Source: an uncultured Porphyromonadaceae bacterium (GTDB lineage: Bacteria; Bacteroidota; Bacteroidia; Bacteroidales; Muribaculaceae). Taken from it: 55,711 nt of DNA. Shown here in pieces: positions 8,881 to 16,816 of the stretch (position 1 is the first letter of the stretch; the number at the start of each line of letters is the position of its first letter). The position numbers and the translations under genes are program-made. The stretch covers positions 1-55,711 of the forward strand of contig CAMWMK010000011.1 in the NCBI GenBank assembly GCA_947175295.1, in the 5' to 3' direction. Below the pieces are notes generated by a model, which saw only the letters and a program-made list of their open reading frames with translations, was not told the origin of the DNA and searched no databases.

Positions 8881-9573
8881 ATGAAGATTAGGATTCTGAT
8901 GATCATGGCGGTGCTCATGGGGGCGCTCCAGATCAATGCAAAAGATTTCAAGCTGCCCGTAGGGCAGTTCAGCAAGCTGGCGGTAGACGACAATGTCAAC
9001 GTAGTGTATATAGGGGGCGACGGGTCTCCGAGCCGCGTGGCGTATGAGGGCGACCAAAAATACTCGAGAGCATTCATCATCACCCACAAGGGCGACAAGC
9101 TCCGCATACAGGTGGAGACGCTTTTCGTAGACGATCCGGAGCTGCCTACGCTCTACGTATATTCGGATTTCCTCGAGAACGCCTCGCTCTCGGCTGAGTC
9201 TACGCTGACCCTGAAGTCGGTGGCTCCGGGCAGCAACCTCGACCTCTCGGTGATGGGCAACGGCTCGATAATATCCGAAGACATCCGCGCCACCAAGGTG
9301 GGAGCCTCGATCAAGTCAGGCAACGGCACGATAACCGTATCGGGCCACTGCGAGACCGCCAATTTCAACATGCTCGGCAACGGCACGATACAGGCCGACC
9401 GCCTGGAGGCCGTAACGGTCAACTGCAAGATGCTCGGACAGGGCTCGATCGGATGCTGGCCTACTGAGGAGCTGAAGGTGCGCGGCATAGGAAGCACCAA
9501 GATCTACTACAAGGGAAGCCCGAAGATCGACAAGAAGGGGGGCGGCAAGCTCTTCCCGCTTGAATCGGATTGA
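8881..9573 (+). CDS. Exported GIN-domain (DUF2807) protein
   Basis: This 230-aa protein has a signal peptide (MKIRILMIMAVLMGALQINA). The rest is repetitive beta-structure with GNGSI/GNGTI turns, as in DUF2807 head GIN domains, which form a beta-helix in the periplasm or at the surface of many Bacteroidota. The molecular role of the family is not established. It lies 31 nt after dusB and 29 nt before the flippase gene, so it may share their transcript. An A-rich stretch ending in GGT precedes the ATG; no strong Shine-Dalgarno is visible. Confidence 0.8.
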   Translation: MKIRILMIMAVLMGALQINAKDFKLPVGQFSKLAVDDNVNVVYIGGDGSPSRVAYEGDQKYSRAFIITHKGDKLRIQVETLFVDDPELPTLYVYSDFLENASLSAESTLTLKSVAPGSNLDLSVMGNGSIISEDIRATKVGASIKSGNGTITVSGHCETANFNMLGNGTIQADRLEAVTVNCKMLGQGSIGCWPTEELKVRGIGSTKIYYKGSPKIDKKGGGKLFPLESD

Positions 9574-9602
9574 CCCCTACCCCTTGAACCCTAAGCCTTA
9601 AG

Positions 9603-11081
9603 ATGAGCGAATTAAAGACACGTACGGCTAAGACCCTGAAGTGGAACACGATAGACCGCGTAGCCACCCAGGCACTGTATGGACTCAGCGGGATCATCCT
9701 CGCCAACCTCCTGAGCAAAGAGGACTTCGGCCTTGTCGGAGTCCTCGGCGTGTTTCAGGCATTCGCCATCCTCTTCGTAGACTCGGGGTTCGGATCGGCC
9801 CTGCTGCAGAAGAAGGATCCCGACGAAGACGACTACAGCACGGTATTCTGGTTCAACCTCGGAGTGAGCGTGGCCGTATACGCTCTTCTCTGCCTCTCGG
9901 CCTCACGGATAGCGGCATTCTTCGGGGCCCCGCAGCTCGCGGCTATGAGCCGCGTGATGTTTCTGACGTTCGTGCTTACGGGCCTCGGCATAGTGCAGAC
10001 CAACCGGCTCATGAAGCGCATGGACGTGAAGCAGATAGCCATCGCCGACCTCTTCGCGCTCTCCATCTCGGCATGCCTCGGAGCCACTCTGGCGTATATC
10101 GGCGCCGGAGCTTGGGCCATAGTATGGCAGTCGGTGGCTTTGGCAGGACTCAGGAGCGGCTGGCTCTGGATGACGGGAGGCTGGATGCCGAAAGCGGTCT
10201 TCTCGCGCCGCTCGCTGCGCGACATCCGCCATATCGGGCTGAGCGTGTTCGTATCGCAGTTTTTCAACACCCTCTTCCTCAACATCTACCAGTTTGTCAT
10301 CGCCAAATGGTATTCGCTGTCGATGCTCGGCAGCTACAGCCAGGCCGACAAATGGAGCAAGATGGGGAGCGCGTCGCTCTCCCAGATACTCACCTCCTCC
10401 TTCGTGCCGCTGCTGGCGAAGGTGCAGGACGACATCGCTACCTATCACCGCTACATGCAGAGGATCGACCGCTTCACCGCCCTCCTTGCTTTTCCGGCGC
10501 TGACGATAACGGCAGCATGCGGCACACACATATTCCACTTCCTTTTCGGCACGAAATGGGACACTGCCATACCGCTCTTCCAGATACTCTGCATCCGGGG
10601 CATAGGGACGGTATTCATCTCGCTCTACAGCAACTTCATGATGGCCCTCGGCCATGGGCGCCAGATCGTCACCGTGGAGATAGTGAAAGACTCCACCACC
10701 GCCATAGCGCTGATAGCTACGGTCTTCTCCATGAGTCTTGAAGCGCTTGTATGGGGCCAGCTGGCAGCGACCCTCGCCACATGGGCCATCGCCGGAATCA
10801 TCGCGGCGCGGACCACCGGATATTCCGTAGGAGCCCTGGCGAAAGACCTTCTGCCGTTCGCATCAGCGGCGGCCGCTGCCGCCGCCGCCATATGGGCCGT
10901 ACCGGTCCCGACCGGCGACATCTCACACTGGCTCAATCCCGTTTCGCTCGCAGGGCTCGCCATTCAGGCCGCCGCGGGCGTGGCGGCCACCTTCATTACC
11001 TTAGGAGCACTGAGGGTGCCGGAAATGGCGGAAATCAAGGAAAAGGCATTGAAGGCCATAGGCAAACAGTCTAAGGTATGA
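9603..11081 (+). CDS. Oligosaccharide flippase / polysaccharide transport protein (Wzx-like)
   Basis: This 492-aa membrane protein has about 12-14 predicted helices, beginning after a basic N-terminus (MSELKTRTAKTLKWNTIDRV). The pattern (LSKEDFGLVGVLGVFQAFAILFVDSGF, quoted in part) is that of the polysaccharide-synthesis/WzxC branch of the MOP superfamily, which flips lipid-linked sugar units across the inner membrane. No glycosyltransferase genes are adjacent, so its substrate cannot be told. It starts 29 nt after the GIN-domain gene. A strong hairpin follows. Confidence 0.87.
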   Translation: MSELKTRTAKTLKWNTIDRVATQALYGLSGIILANLLSKEDFGLVGVLGVFQAFAILFVDSGFGSALLQKKDPDEDDYSTVFWFNLGVSVAVYALLCLSASRIAAFFGAPQLAAMSRVMFLTFVLTGLGIVQTNRLMKRMDVKQIAIADLFALSISACLGATLAYIGAGAWAIVWQSVALAGLRSGWLWMTGGWMPKAVFSRRSLRDIRHIGLSVFVSQFFNTLFLNIYQFVIAKWYSLSMLGSYSQADKWSKMGSASLSQILTSSFVPLLAKVQDDIATYHRYMQRIDRFTALLAFPALTITAACGTHIFHFLFGTKWDTAIPLFQILCIRGIGTVFISLYSNFMMALGHGRQIVTVEIVKDSTTAIALIATVFSMSLEALVWGQLAATLATWAIAGIIAARTTGYSVGALAKDLLPFASAAAAAAAAIWAVPVPTGDISHWLNPVSLAGLAIQAAAGVAATFITLGALRVPEMAEIKEKALKAIGKQSKV

Positions 11082-11090
11082 AACAGAGAA

Positions 11091-11156
11091 GCGGCACCCC
11101 GAATCCATCGGGAAGCCGCCTTGGAAAGTCAGTATCGTAAAGAGCCCGTCGGCTCT
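11091..11156. terminator. Two hairpins between convergent genes
   Basis: GCGGC-ac-CCCGA / TCGGG-aa-GCCGC (11091-11119) has no T-run. AGAGCC-CGTC-GGCTCT (11141-11156) is followed on the minus strand by TTT just past the CoA-transferase stop. Together they probably end both transcripts. Confidence 0.5.
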
Positions 11157-11161
11157 CCCGG

Positions 11162-12667
11162 TCAGAGACCGAACTTAGCGAAGTCTACCTTCGACATGTC
11201 GCCGCAGTCCATGAATGTCTCGTGGAGGGCGAACGCCGCCTGAAGGTTGTGGGGTGTATGCATCTTGCCACCCTTGCTTGCGAGCTTGAGATAGTCCCAC
11301 ATGATCTCCTTATACATTGGGTGTACGCAGTTCTCGATGATGGTCTCGGCGCGCTGGCGCGGATCCTTGCCGCGGAGGTCGGCCACACCCTGCTCGGTGA
11401 TGAGGACCTTTACGGAGTGCTCCGAGTGGTCGATGTGGGAGCACATGGGGACAATTGCGGAGATCTTGCCGCCCTTCTGGACAGAGGGACAGGAGAAGAT
11501 GGAGATGTAGCCGTTGCGGGTGAAGTCGCCCGAACCGCCGATACCGTTCATCATCTTGGTGCCGAGCACATGGGTGGAGTTGACGTTGCCGTAGATGTCG
11601 GCCTCGAGGGCGGTGTTCATGGTGATGACACCGAGTCGGCGCACCACTTCGGGGCTGTTGGAGATCTCGCCGGGACGGAGGAGGATCTTGTCGCGGAAGA
11701 AGTCGATGTTTTCCATGAAGTGGAGCATCGCGTCGTCGGAGAAAGTCATGGCGCAAGTGGAGGCGAACTTACAGTTGCCCTGCTCCATAAGCGTCATGAC
11801 GGCGTCCTGGATCACCTCGGTATACATCTCGAACGGCGGCACCTCGGGATTCTCGCCCAGGCCGTAGAGCACGGCGTTGGCCACATTGCCCACACCCGAC
11901 TGGATAGGAAGGAATTCCTTCGGGATAAGGCCTGTACGGAGCTGCTGCACGAGGAAGTTGCAGACGTTCTCGCCGATCTGATGCGTCACCTCATCGGAGG
12001 GAGCGAAAGGCTTCACGCCTTCCGAAGCGTTGGAGGGCACCACGCCGATGATCTTCTTGGGATCGATGTGGAGCACTGTGGAGCCGATGCGGTCGGAGGG
12101 TTTGTAGATAGGTATTTCGCGACGGTGGGGAGGATCGAGGGGCACGTAGTTGTCGTGGAAACCACGGAAGGATGTCTTGTAGTAGCTTGAATATTCAAGG
12201 ATCACCTTCTTAGCTACCTGAGCGAGTGTAGGCGTCATGCCGAGGCCTGCGCCGAGGACGACGTCGCCGTTGGGGCTCATTTCAGTCACCTCGATGATGG
12301 CCACATCGATATCGCCGAAGAATCCATAGCGGAGATCCTGCGAGCACATACTGAGGTGGGCGTCGAAATAGTTGATCTGTTGGTTGTTGATGCCCTTGCG
12401 GGAATCGCTGTGTCCTTGATAGGGAGTGCGGATGGCGATGGCGTCGGCGCGTGAGAGCTCGCCGTCGACATGGTCGTTGGTAGAGGCTCCCGTGAAGAGG
12501 TTGATCTTGAAGGGGAGACCTTTTTCATGGAGTTCCCTGGCACGCTTGGCCAAGGCGACAGTCACAACTTTGGGGGTACCGGAGGCTGTAAAGCCCGAGA
12601 GCCCCACATTATCACCGTTTTTGATGTAGGAAGCAGCCTCTTCGGCTGAAATAAAAGGGATGCTCAT
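11162..12667 (-). CDS. Succinyl-CoA:acetate CoA-transferase (acetyl-CoA hydrolase/transferase family)
   Basis: This 501-aa class I CoA-transferase is of the Ach1/SCACT type. It would move CoA between succinyl-CoA and acetate, linking fermentation end products. Visible family blocks are GLSGFTASGTPK near the N-terminus, the CoA-binding region GVGNVANAVLYGLG (258-271), and the likely catalytic Glu284 in MYTEVIQDAV. The C-terminal part (GIGGSGDF, then LITEQGVADLRG) is complete. Length is typical. Its promoter faces that of miaB. Exact substrate pair is inferred from the family. Confidence 0.9.
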   Translation of the reverse strand: MSIPFISAEEAASYIKNGDNVGLSGFTASGTPKVVTVALAKRARELHEKGLPFKINLFTGASTNDHVDGELSRADAIAIRTPYQGHSDSRKGINNQQINYFDAHLSMCSQDLRYGFFGDIDVAIIEVTEMSPNGDVVLGAGLGMTPTLAQVAKKVILEYSSYYKTSFRGFHDNYVPLDPPHRREIPIYKPSDRIGSTVLHIDPKKIIGVVPSNASEGVKPFAPSDEVTHQIGENVCNFLVQQLRTGLIPKEFLPIQSGVGNVANAVLYGLGENPEVPPFEMYTEVIQDAVMTLMEQGNCKFASTCAMTFSDDAMLHFMENIDFFRDKILLRPGEISNSPEVVRRLGVITMNTALEADIYGNVNSTHVLGTKMMNGIGGSGDFTRNGYISIFSCPSVQKGGKISAIVPMCSHIDHSEHSVKVLITEQGVADLRGKDPRQRAETIIENCVHPMYKEIMWDYLKLASKGGKMHTPHNLQAAFALHETFMDCGDMSKVDFAKFGL

Positions 12668-12731
12668 TTGTAACTAATAAATTATTTATGTAATTTTGCA
12701 CAAATTTAAGAAATATCTTTCAAATAGCAAA
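12667..12731. promoter_or_regulatory. Face-to-face promoters of the CoA-transferase and miaB
   Basis: Plus strand: TTTG (12667-12670), 20 nt, TAATTTTG (12691-12698), driving miaB. Minus strand: TTTG (12731-12728), 19 nt, TAAATTTG (12708-12701), driving the CoA-transferase. The two -7 boxes are 2 bp apart, so each start site lies inside the other promoter. Confidence 0.6.
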
Positions 12732-12735
12732 TAGT

Positions 12736-14139
12736 ATGGACAAGGAATTTCGACTTGTAGACGATAAAAATTGCACTTTTTCCCCGAAAGTGCGCATAGA
12801 GACCTATGGATGCCAGATGAACGTGGCCGATTCCGAGGTAGTGGCGTCGGTTTTAGGCATGGCCGGATATGAACTGACTGAGCGCGACGAAGACGCTTCG
12901 GCGATCATCTTCAACACATGCTCCATCCGCGAGAACGCCGAGCAGAAGATCTATCAGCGCATCAGCCACTGGAAAGCCTACCGCCGCAAGACGGGACGCA
13001 GGATCATCATCGCAGTGATCGGCTGCATGGCGGAGCGCCTTAAGAAGACGCTTATCGAAGACTACGGGGTCGACGTCGTAGCCGGTCCGGACAGCTACCT
13101 ACAGCTTCCGGAGCTCTTCGCTGCGGCGGAGGCCGGAGAGAAGGCGATCGACATCGAGCTAAGCCTGACGGAGACCTACCGCGACGTGCTGCCGCGCCGC
13201 ATCGGAAGCGCCGGAGTGAGCGGCTTCATATCCATCATGAGGGGATGCAACAACTTCTGTTCCTACTGCATAGTGCCGTATACGCGCGGACGCGAGCGCT
13301 CACGCGAGCCGGAAAGCATCCTGAGGGAGCTGGCCGACCTGAGGGCGCGGGGCTTCAAGGAAGTGACACTATTAGGCCAGAACGTGAATTCATATTCCTT
13401 TAAGGCTACCACTGACGACGGCGCGCCGACGCACGAGCCGTGCGTCACTACTGAAAGCGTGGATTTCCCGGCGCTTCTGAGGATGGTGGCGGAGGCAGCC
13501 CCCGACATGAGGATACGCTTCACTACGTCGCATCCCAAAGACATGAGCGACGAGACCCTTGAGGTGATGGCCGAATACCCGAACATCGCGCGCCATATCC
13601 ATCTGCCGGTGCAGAGCGGCAGCAACAGCGTGCTGAAGGCCATGAACAGGAAGTACACCCGCGAGTGGTATCTTGACCGCATCGCGGCTATACGCCGCAT
13701 ACTTCCGGAGGCCGGGATATCGACCGATATGTTTACGGGATTCCACGGCGAGACGGAAGAGGACTTCCGGGAGACCCTTTCGCTGATGCGCGAAGCGGGC
13801 TTCGACAGCGCGTTCATGTTCAAGTATTCGGAGCGTCCCGGCACTTTCGCGTCGCAGCATCTGCCCGACAATGTGCCGGAGGATGTGAAGGTGGAGCGTC
13901 TCAACAGGATGATCGCCCTTCAGAACGATCTCAGCCTTGAGTCTAACCGCAGGGACGTGGGTAAGGAGTTCGAGGTGCTTGTGGAGGGGACATCGAAGCG
14001 CAGCTCCGACGAGCTCTTCGGACGCACGTCGCAAAACAAGGTCGTGGTCTTCCCACGGGGCGACCACAAGCCGGGTGATTTCGTCCGCGTGCGCGTCACC
14101 GACGCTTCCTCGGCAACCCTCCGGGGCGAGGAAGTTTAA
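12736..14139 (+). CDS. miaB: tRNA-2-methylthio-N6-dimethylallyladenosine synthase MiaB
   Basis: This 467-aa radical-SAM methylthiotransferase adds the 2-methylthio group at position A37 of tRNAs that read codons starting with U. All iron-sulfur ligands are visible: Cys26, Cys62 and Cys97 for the auxiliary cluster in the N-terminal domain, and CNNFCSYC (Cys171, 175, 178) for the SAM cluster. A C-terminal TRAM domain ends the protein (EVLVEGTSKRSSDELFGRT). Length matches the family. It is monocistronic, with a consensus promoter and a hairpin after the stop. Confidence 0.95.
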   Translation: MDKEFRLVDDKNCTFSPKVRIETYGCQMNVADSEVVASVLGMAGYELTERDEDASAIIFNTCSIRENAEQKIYQRISHWKAYRRKTGRRIIIAVIGCMAERLKKTLIEDYGVDVVAGPDSYLQLPELFAAAEAGEKAIDIELSLTETYRDVLPRRIGSAGVSGFISIMRGCNNFCSYCIVPYTRGRERSREPESILRELADLRARGFKEVTLLGQNVNSYSFKATTDDGAPTHEPCVTTESVDFPALLRMVAEAAPDMRIRFTTSHPKDMSDETLEVMAEYPNIARHIHLPVQSGSNSVLKAMNRKYTREWYLDRIAAIRRILPEAGISTDMFTGFHGETEEDFRETLSLMREAGFDSAFMFKYSERPGTFASQHLPDNVPEDVKVERLNRMIALQNDLSLESNRRDVGKEFEVLVEGTSKRSSDELFGRTSQNKVVVFPRGDHKPGDFVRVRVTDASSATLRGEEV

Positions 14140-14175
14140 ATATTGGCGTCGCACTATCGGCCGGTACGGAGCTTC

Positions 14176-14205
14176 GATGGCGTTGGGGGCAGCCTCGACG
14201 CCATC
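14176..14205 (+). terminator. Terminator after miaB
   Basis: GATGGCGT and ACGCCATC form an 8-bp stem around a 14-nt loop, followed by TTCCTTT. Confidence 0.55.
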
Positions 14206-14249
14206 TTCCTTTCCAAGGTCAGGATCTGCCCCATGGGAAGTTCCGAGGT

Positions 14250-15290
14250 TTACTTCTCCCTGAAGGGAGTAAGGGCGGCGTTGGGCGCGCCGTTCTGGAA
14301 GCATCCGAGGTTGTAGCCGCCGTTGTATCCTTCGGGGGCTTCCGGCTCCCAGTAGAATATGCCTTCGGAGTCGGCCGTCATGAGATGCCTGATGAATTCG
14401 GCACAGAGCTCTCCCTGGTCGTAAGGCATTCCTACCTCACAGATCATCACGGGGTGTCCGTAGCGCTCCTTCAGGTATTCGATATTGGCGATTGCATCGT
14501 CGGCGACCCCCTTCCAGCCCCCCTTGTAGCCGTTCTGGGCAGCCCAATAGGGATATATCGACATGCCTATCATGTCGTATTTTCCGCCATGCTTCTCAAA
14601 CATGCCGAACATCCTGTCGAAGCGTTCGCGGTCATGCCCGTTGTCGAGGTGTACTATCACCTTTGCATTGGGCAGCACGGCCTTGACGGCGTCATAGCCG
14701 GCATTGTTGAGGGCCGTCAGCTGCTCGGGATTGTCAAGCGAACCTACGGGAAGCATCATGCCGGGCGTGGTCTCGTTGCCGATCTGCACCCATTCGGGAG
14801 TGACGCCGATATTCTTGAGGGCTGTAAGAGTCTCCGTGACATGATTGGCCAGAGCCTTCTTCTGGTCTTCGAAAGAGAGGGACTTCCATGCCTCTGGCAT
14901 CTCCTGCTGGCCTGGATCAGCCCAATGGTCGGAGAAATGGAAATCTATCATGGTGCGTAGCCCGAGGTCGGAGGCACGTTTGGCCTTCGCCATTACATCG
15001 GGGATGGAATTCCATCCGTTTTTAGGGTTGACCCATACGCGGAGCCGTATGGAGTTGACACCGCAGTAGTCGCGCAGCAGCTGCATGCACTCCATCTCCT
15101 TGCGCTCCGCATCCGGCGTATAGAACTTGTGGCCCTGGGCCTCAAGCTGGCTGAGCCAGCCTACATCGGCTCCTTTGGCATACGCCTTCTTAAGTGAGGA
15201 GGTTTTCTGGGAAGGTCTGTCAGAAGCGACACCCGTGTGGGCGCCTATCCCGATAGCGAGTACGCCAATCAATACAAGCAATTTATTCAT
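14250..15290 (-). CDS. GH53 arabinogalactan endo-beta-1,4-galactanase
   Basis: This 346-aa enzyme cleaves beta-1,4-galactan, the side chain of pectic rhamnogalacturonan I. It begins with a cleavable signal peptide (about 22 residues). The GH53 barrel shows GADVGWLSQLE, the acid/base Glu173 in VQIGNETTPG and the nucleophile Glu285 in ICEVGMP. Length is typical. It is on the same strand as the SusCDEF operon at 17854-25241, from which it is separated by the AbiF/RhuM cassette. Known Bacteroides galactan loci place a GH53 directly after SusC/D/E-type genes, so it may once have been contiguous with them. No -7 box is evident between it and the abi stop. Confidence 0.9.
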   Translation of the reverse strand: MNKLLVLIGVLAIGIGAHTGVASDRPSQKTSSLKKAYAKGADVGWLSQLEAQGHKFYTPDAERKEMECMQLLRDYCGVNSIRLRVWVNPKNGWNSIPDVMAKAKRASDLGLRTMIDFHFSDHWADPGQQEMPEAWKSLSFEDQKKALANHVTETLTALKNIGVTPEWVQIGNETTPGMMLPVGSLDNPEQLTALNNAGYDAVKAVLPNAKVIVHLDNGHDRERFDRMFGMFEKHGGKYDMIGMSIYPYWAAQNGYKGGWKGVADDAIANIEYLKERYGHPVMICEVGMPYDQGELCAEFIRHLMTADSEGIFYWEPEAPEGYNGGYNLGCFQNGAPNAALTPFREK

Positions 15291-15311
15291 AACGATAAAA
15301 AATATTTGTCT

Positions 15312-16220
15312 TTATAAATTATGTCTCCATAGCGGCTCAGACTCCCATCCATCAGGAAAGCCCATTGCCTTAAGGTCAATATCAGGAAAATCCAAGAATA
15401 GATTCAGAAGTTTGTCAGCCATATCGTTATCTGGAGATATTTCATCTAAAAAAAATTTGATTATACAGAGATTAAAATATGTCCGTCGAGTATCTATAGG
15501 CAATGTAATCCATGGCTTGTTTATACGTTTGGGCATCATAGGGAGAATGAAGTTCACTTTATTCCATACTCTTGAATGATGACAGCAAGAATTTCTGACG
15601 AGAGTCAATGCTGTAAGCCATGATTCGAATACCTTAGGCTGTAGACCGAATTTATTGGATATGGCCTTTCTGATTTTATCCTCCCTCAAATTTCTATACA
15701 TCATGTTTACTGTACCCATTGTAAGTATTTCTCCCAGAATCCAGGCTGGTGGATACGGATTAACATATTCTTTCTTGAAATGCTGAATAAAATCTTCTTT
15801 AGACTTCCGATACTCTTTGTTTATCAGGCTACTCGTGTCTTCAAATGTTTTATGGTTGGCAAAATGTAGATCGTTCATCAACCAGAAATCATCTCCCGAC
15901 ATCCTGGCTGTAATATTCATGACAGCTTCCCTTACAGATATCTCTATTTTCTCGATCTCATTTAGCAACAGCATACGCAGTTTCTTGTCAAAGCGATATA
16001 ACCTCATGACTTTTTCAAATGTTACACCACTCTTATACAAATGTAACGCCTTTGGTTTTTCTAATAAGGGATACATATATGCCGACAAACGATAATATCC
16101 GATATTCTCTATGAAATGCGCTGCCTTCCTCTCATCGTCAATCGCCATTCCACGAGACTTGAGAAGACGGACTAAGTCGTCAGGACTTGAATATGTCTTT
16201 ATGAAGTATCTCTTTGTCAT
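15312..16220 (-). CDS. Abi_2/AbiF-family abortive-infection protein (HEPN RNase candidate)
   Basis: This 302-aa protein belongs to the Abi_2 (AbiD/AbiF) family of phage-defence proteins. The family signatures GYYRLSAYMYPLL (about 41-53) and LYRFDKKLR are present. A HEPN-type RX4H motif, R209-NSCC-H214, stands in LVRNSCCHHSRVW, the motif that forms the RNase site in HEPN nucleases including Cas13. I start it at 16220, where AAGGA lies about 5 nt upstream; the reading frame is open to 16250 but those 10 codons fall inside the predicted upstream RNA. The gene is AT-rich compared with its neighbours. In this family the toxin is thought to be held by an adjacent noncoding RNA; a candidate is present. 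Confidence 0.85.
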   Translation of the reverse strand: MTKRYFIKTYSSPDDLVRLLKSRGMAIDDERKAAHFIENIGYYRLSAYMYPLLEKPKALHLYKSGVTFEKVMRLYRFDKKLRMLLLNEIEKIEISVREAVMNITARMSGDDFWLMNDLHFANHKTFEDTSSLINKEYRKSKEDFIQHFKKEYVNPYPPAWILGEILTMGTVNMMYRNLREDKIRKAISNKFGLQPKVFESWLTALTLVRNSCCHHSRVWNKVNFILPMMPKRINKPWITLPIDTRRTYFNLCIIKFFLDEISPDNDMADKLLNLFLDFPDIDLKAMGFPDGWESEPLWRHNL

Positions 16221-16230
16221 TTTATCCTTA

Positions 16231-16284
16231 AACGAAAAAGCCCCGCGCATTTGAGCTTCAATGAGAGGCTTGGCGGGAACTAAC
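16231..16284 (-). ncRNA. Candidate abiF-type RNA upstream of the Abi_2 gene
   Basis: A perfect promoter (TTTG-N20-TATCTTTG) predicts a transcript from about 16284. The RNA contains CCCGC (16277-16273), then AAGCC (16271-16267), and later GCGGGGCTTTTT (16246-16235). CCCGC can pair with GCGGG and AAGC with GCTT, an a-b-a'-b' order that would form an H-type pseudoknot. The last T-run resembles a terminator, and the Abi_2 start lies just beyond. This matches the known association of the abiF RNA motif with Abi_2 genes; a covariance-model search was not possible here. Confidence 0.6.
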
Positions 16285-16288
16285 GATG

Positions 16289-16320
16289 CAAAGATACAAT
16301 TATTTTTTTATTTATACAAA
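16289..16320 (-). promoter_or_regulatory. Promoter of the abiF RNA / Abi_2 gene
   Basis: On the minus strand TTTG (16320-16317), a 20-nt spacer and TATCTTTG (16296-16289). Confidence 0.7.
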
Positions 16321-16412
16321 TTTTTCTTCTTAAAGATTATTTTTTTGCACGGTTCTTTCATTTAGGATATTCTTTCGTTGGAATTGACACGCTGAGGGAC
16401 TGAGGCAGTATA

Positions 16413-16649
16413 TTACAAAATGGAATGAACTGGAGCTTCATCCAGTTCTTCACTTTCAAATATGTTTTTAAGATGCTTTGAAATAGCGGGGTGTTTTACC
16501 CCAAATAAATCTGCCATCTGCTGTTGGGTCAGCCACACGGTCTCATTCTCCAGACAGACTTCAAGCCTTACGGTGGAATCCGGCTGGTAAAGTATGATCT
16601 CATTTTCTTGCGTAGTAGACGCAAGCGGTATAGTAGTCGTCTCGTTCAT
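16413..16649 (-). pseudogene. Truncated RhuM-family gene (N-terminal fragment)
   Basis: This 78-aa reading frame matches the N-terminus of the RhuM protein encoded at 16817-17713: the first 49 residues differ at one position (Cys for Arg at residue 32). After MADLF the sequences diverge, here GVKHPAISKHLKNIF, there ERDRTVITRHINNVF, exactly at the helix-turn-helix. The frame stops shortly after (DEAPVHSIL), where full RhuM proteins continue for hundreds of residues. The upstream DNA, including the -7 box TAATTTTG, is also duplicated. It may be a dead remnant, or a short DNA-binding protein still expressed from the copied promoter. Confidence 0.7.
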
Positions 16650-16701
16650 ACTGCAAAATTAACAAAATAATTTGACATAACCGCCATAAGCATCCGCCAA
16701 T
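16514..16701 (-). repeat. Copy A of a 188-bp direct repeat (RhuM 5' region)
   Basis: By eye it differs from 17578-17765 at 3 positions. It covers the promoter, start codon and first ~45 codons. Similarity weakens but continues for about 25 bp upstream of the gene. Confidence 0.85.
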
Positions 16702-16816
16702 AAATCCTACATACAAACGGGTATGCCAAATCAAAGGAACCAAGGTGTCTATTGACGTATCGGGATTACACGGTTCTGTCGTTTAAAAAAGTCCGTCAGG
16801 GATGAGAGGTATGTGC

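Noticed and set aside
11222..12190. 322-codon plus-strand frame opposite the CoA-transferase
   Set aside because: Antisense shadow without recognisable domain.
16221..16250. Ten extra codons at the start of Abi_2
   Set aside because: They read through the 3' half of the predicted RNA; AAGGA precedes the ATG at 16220.
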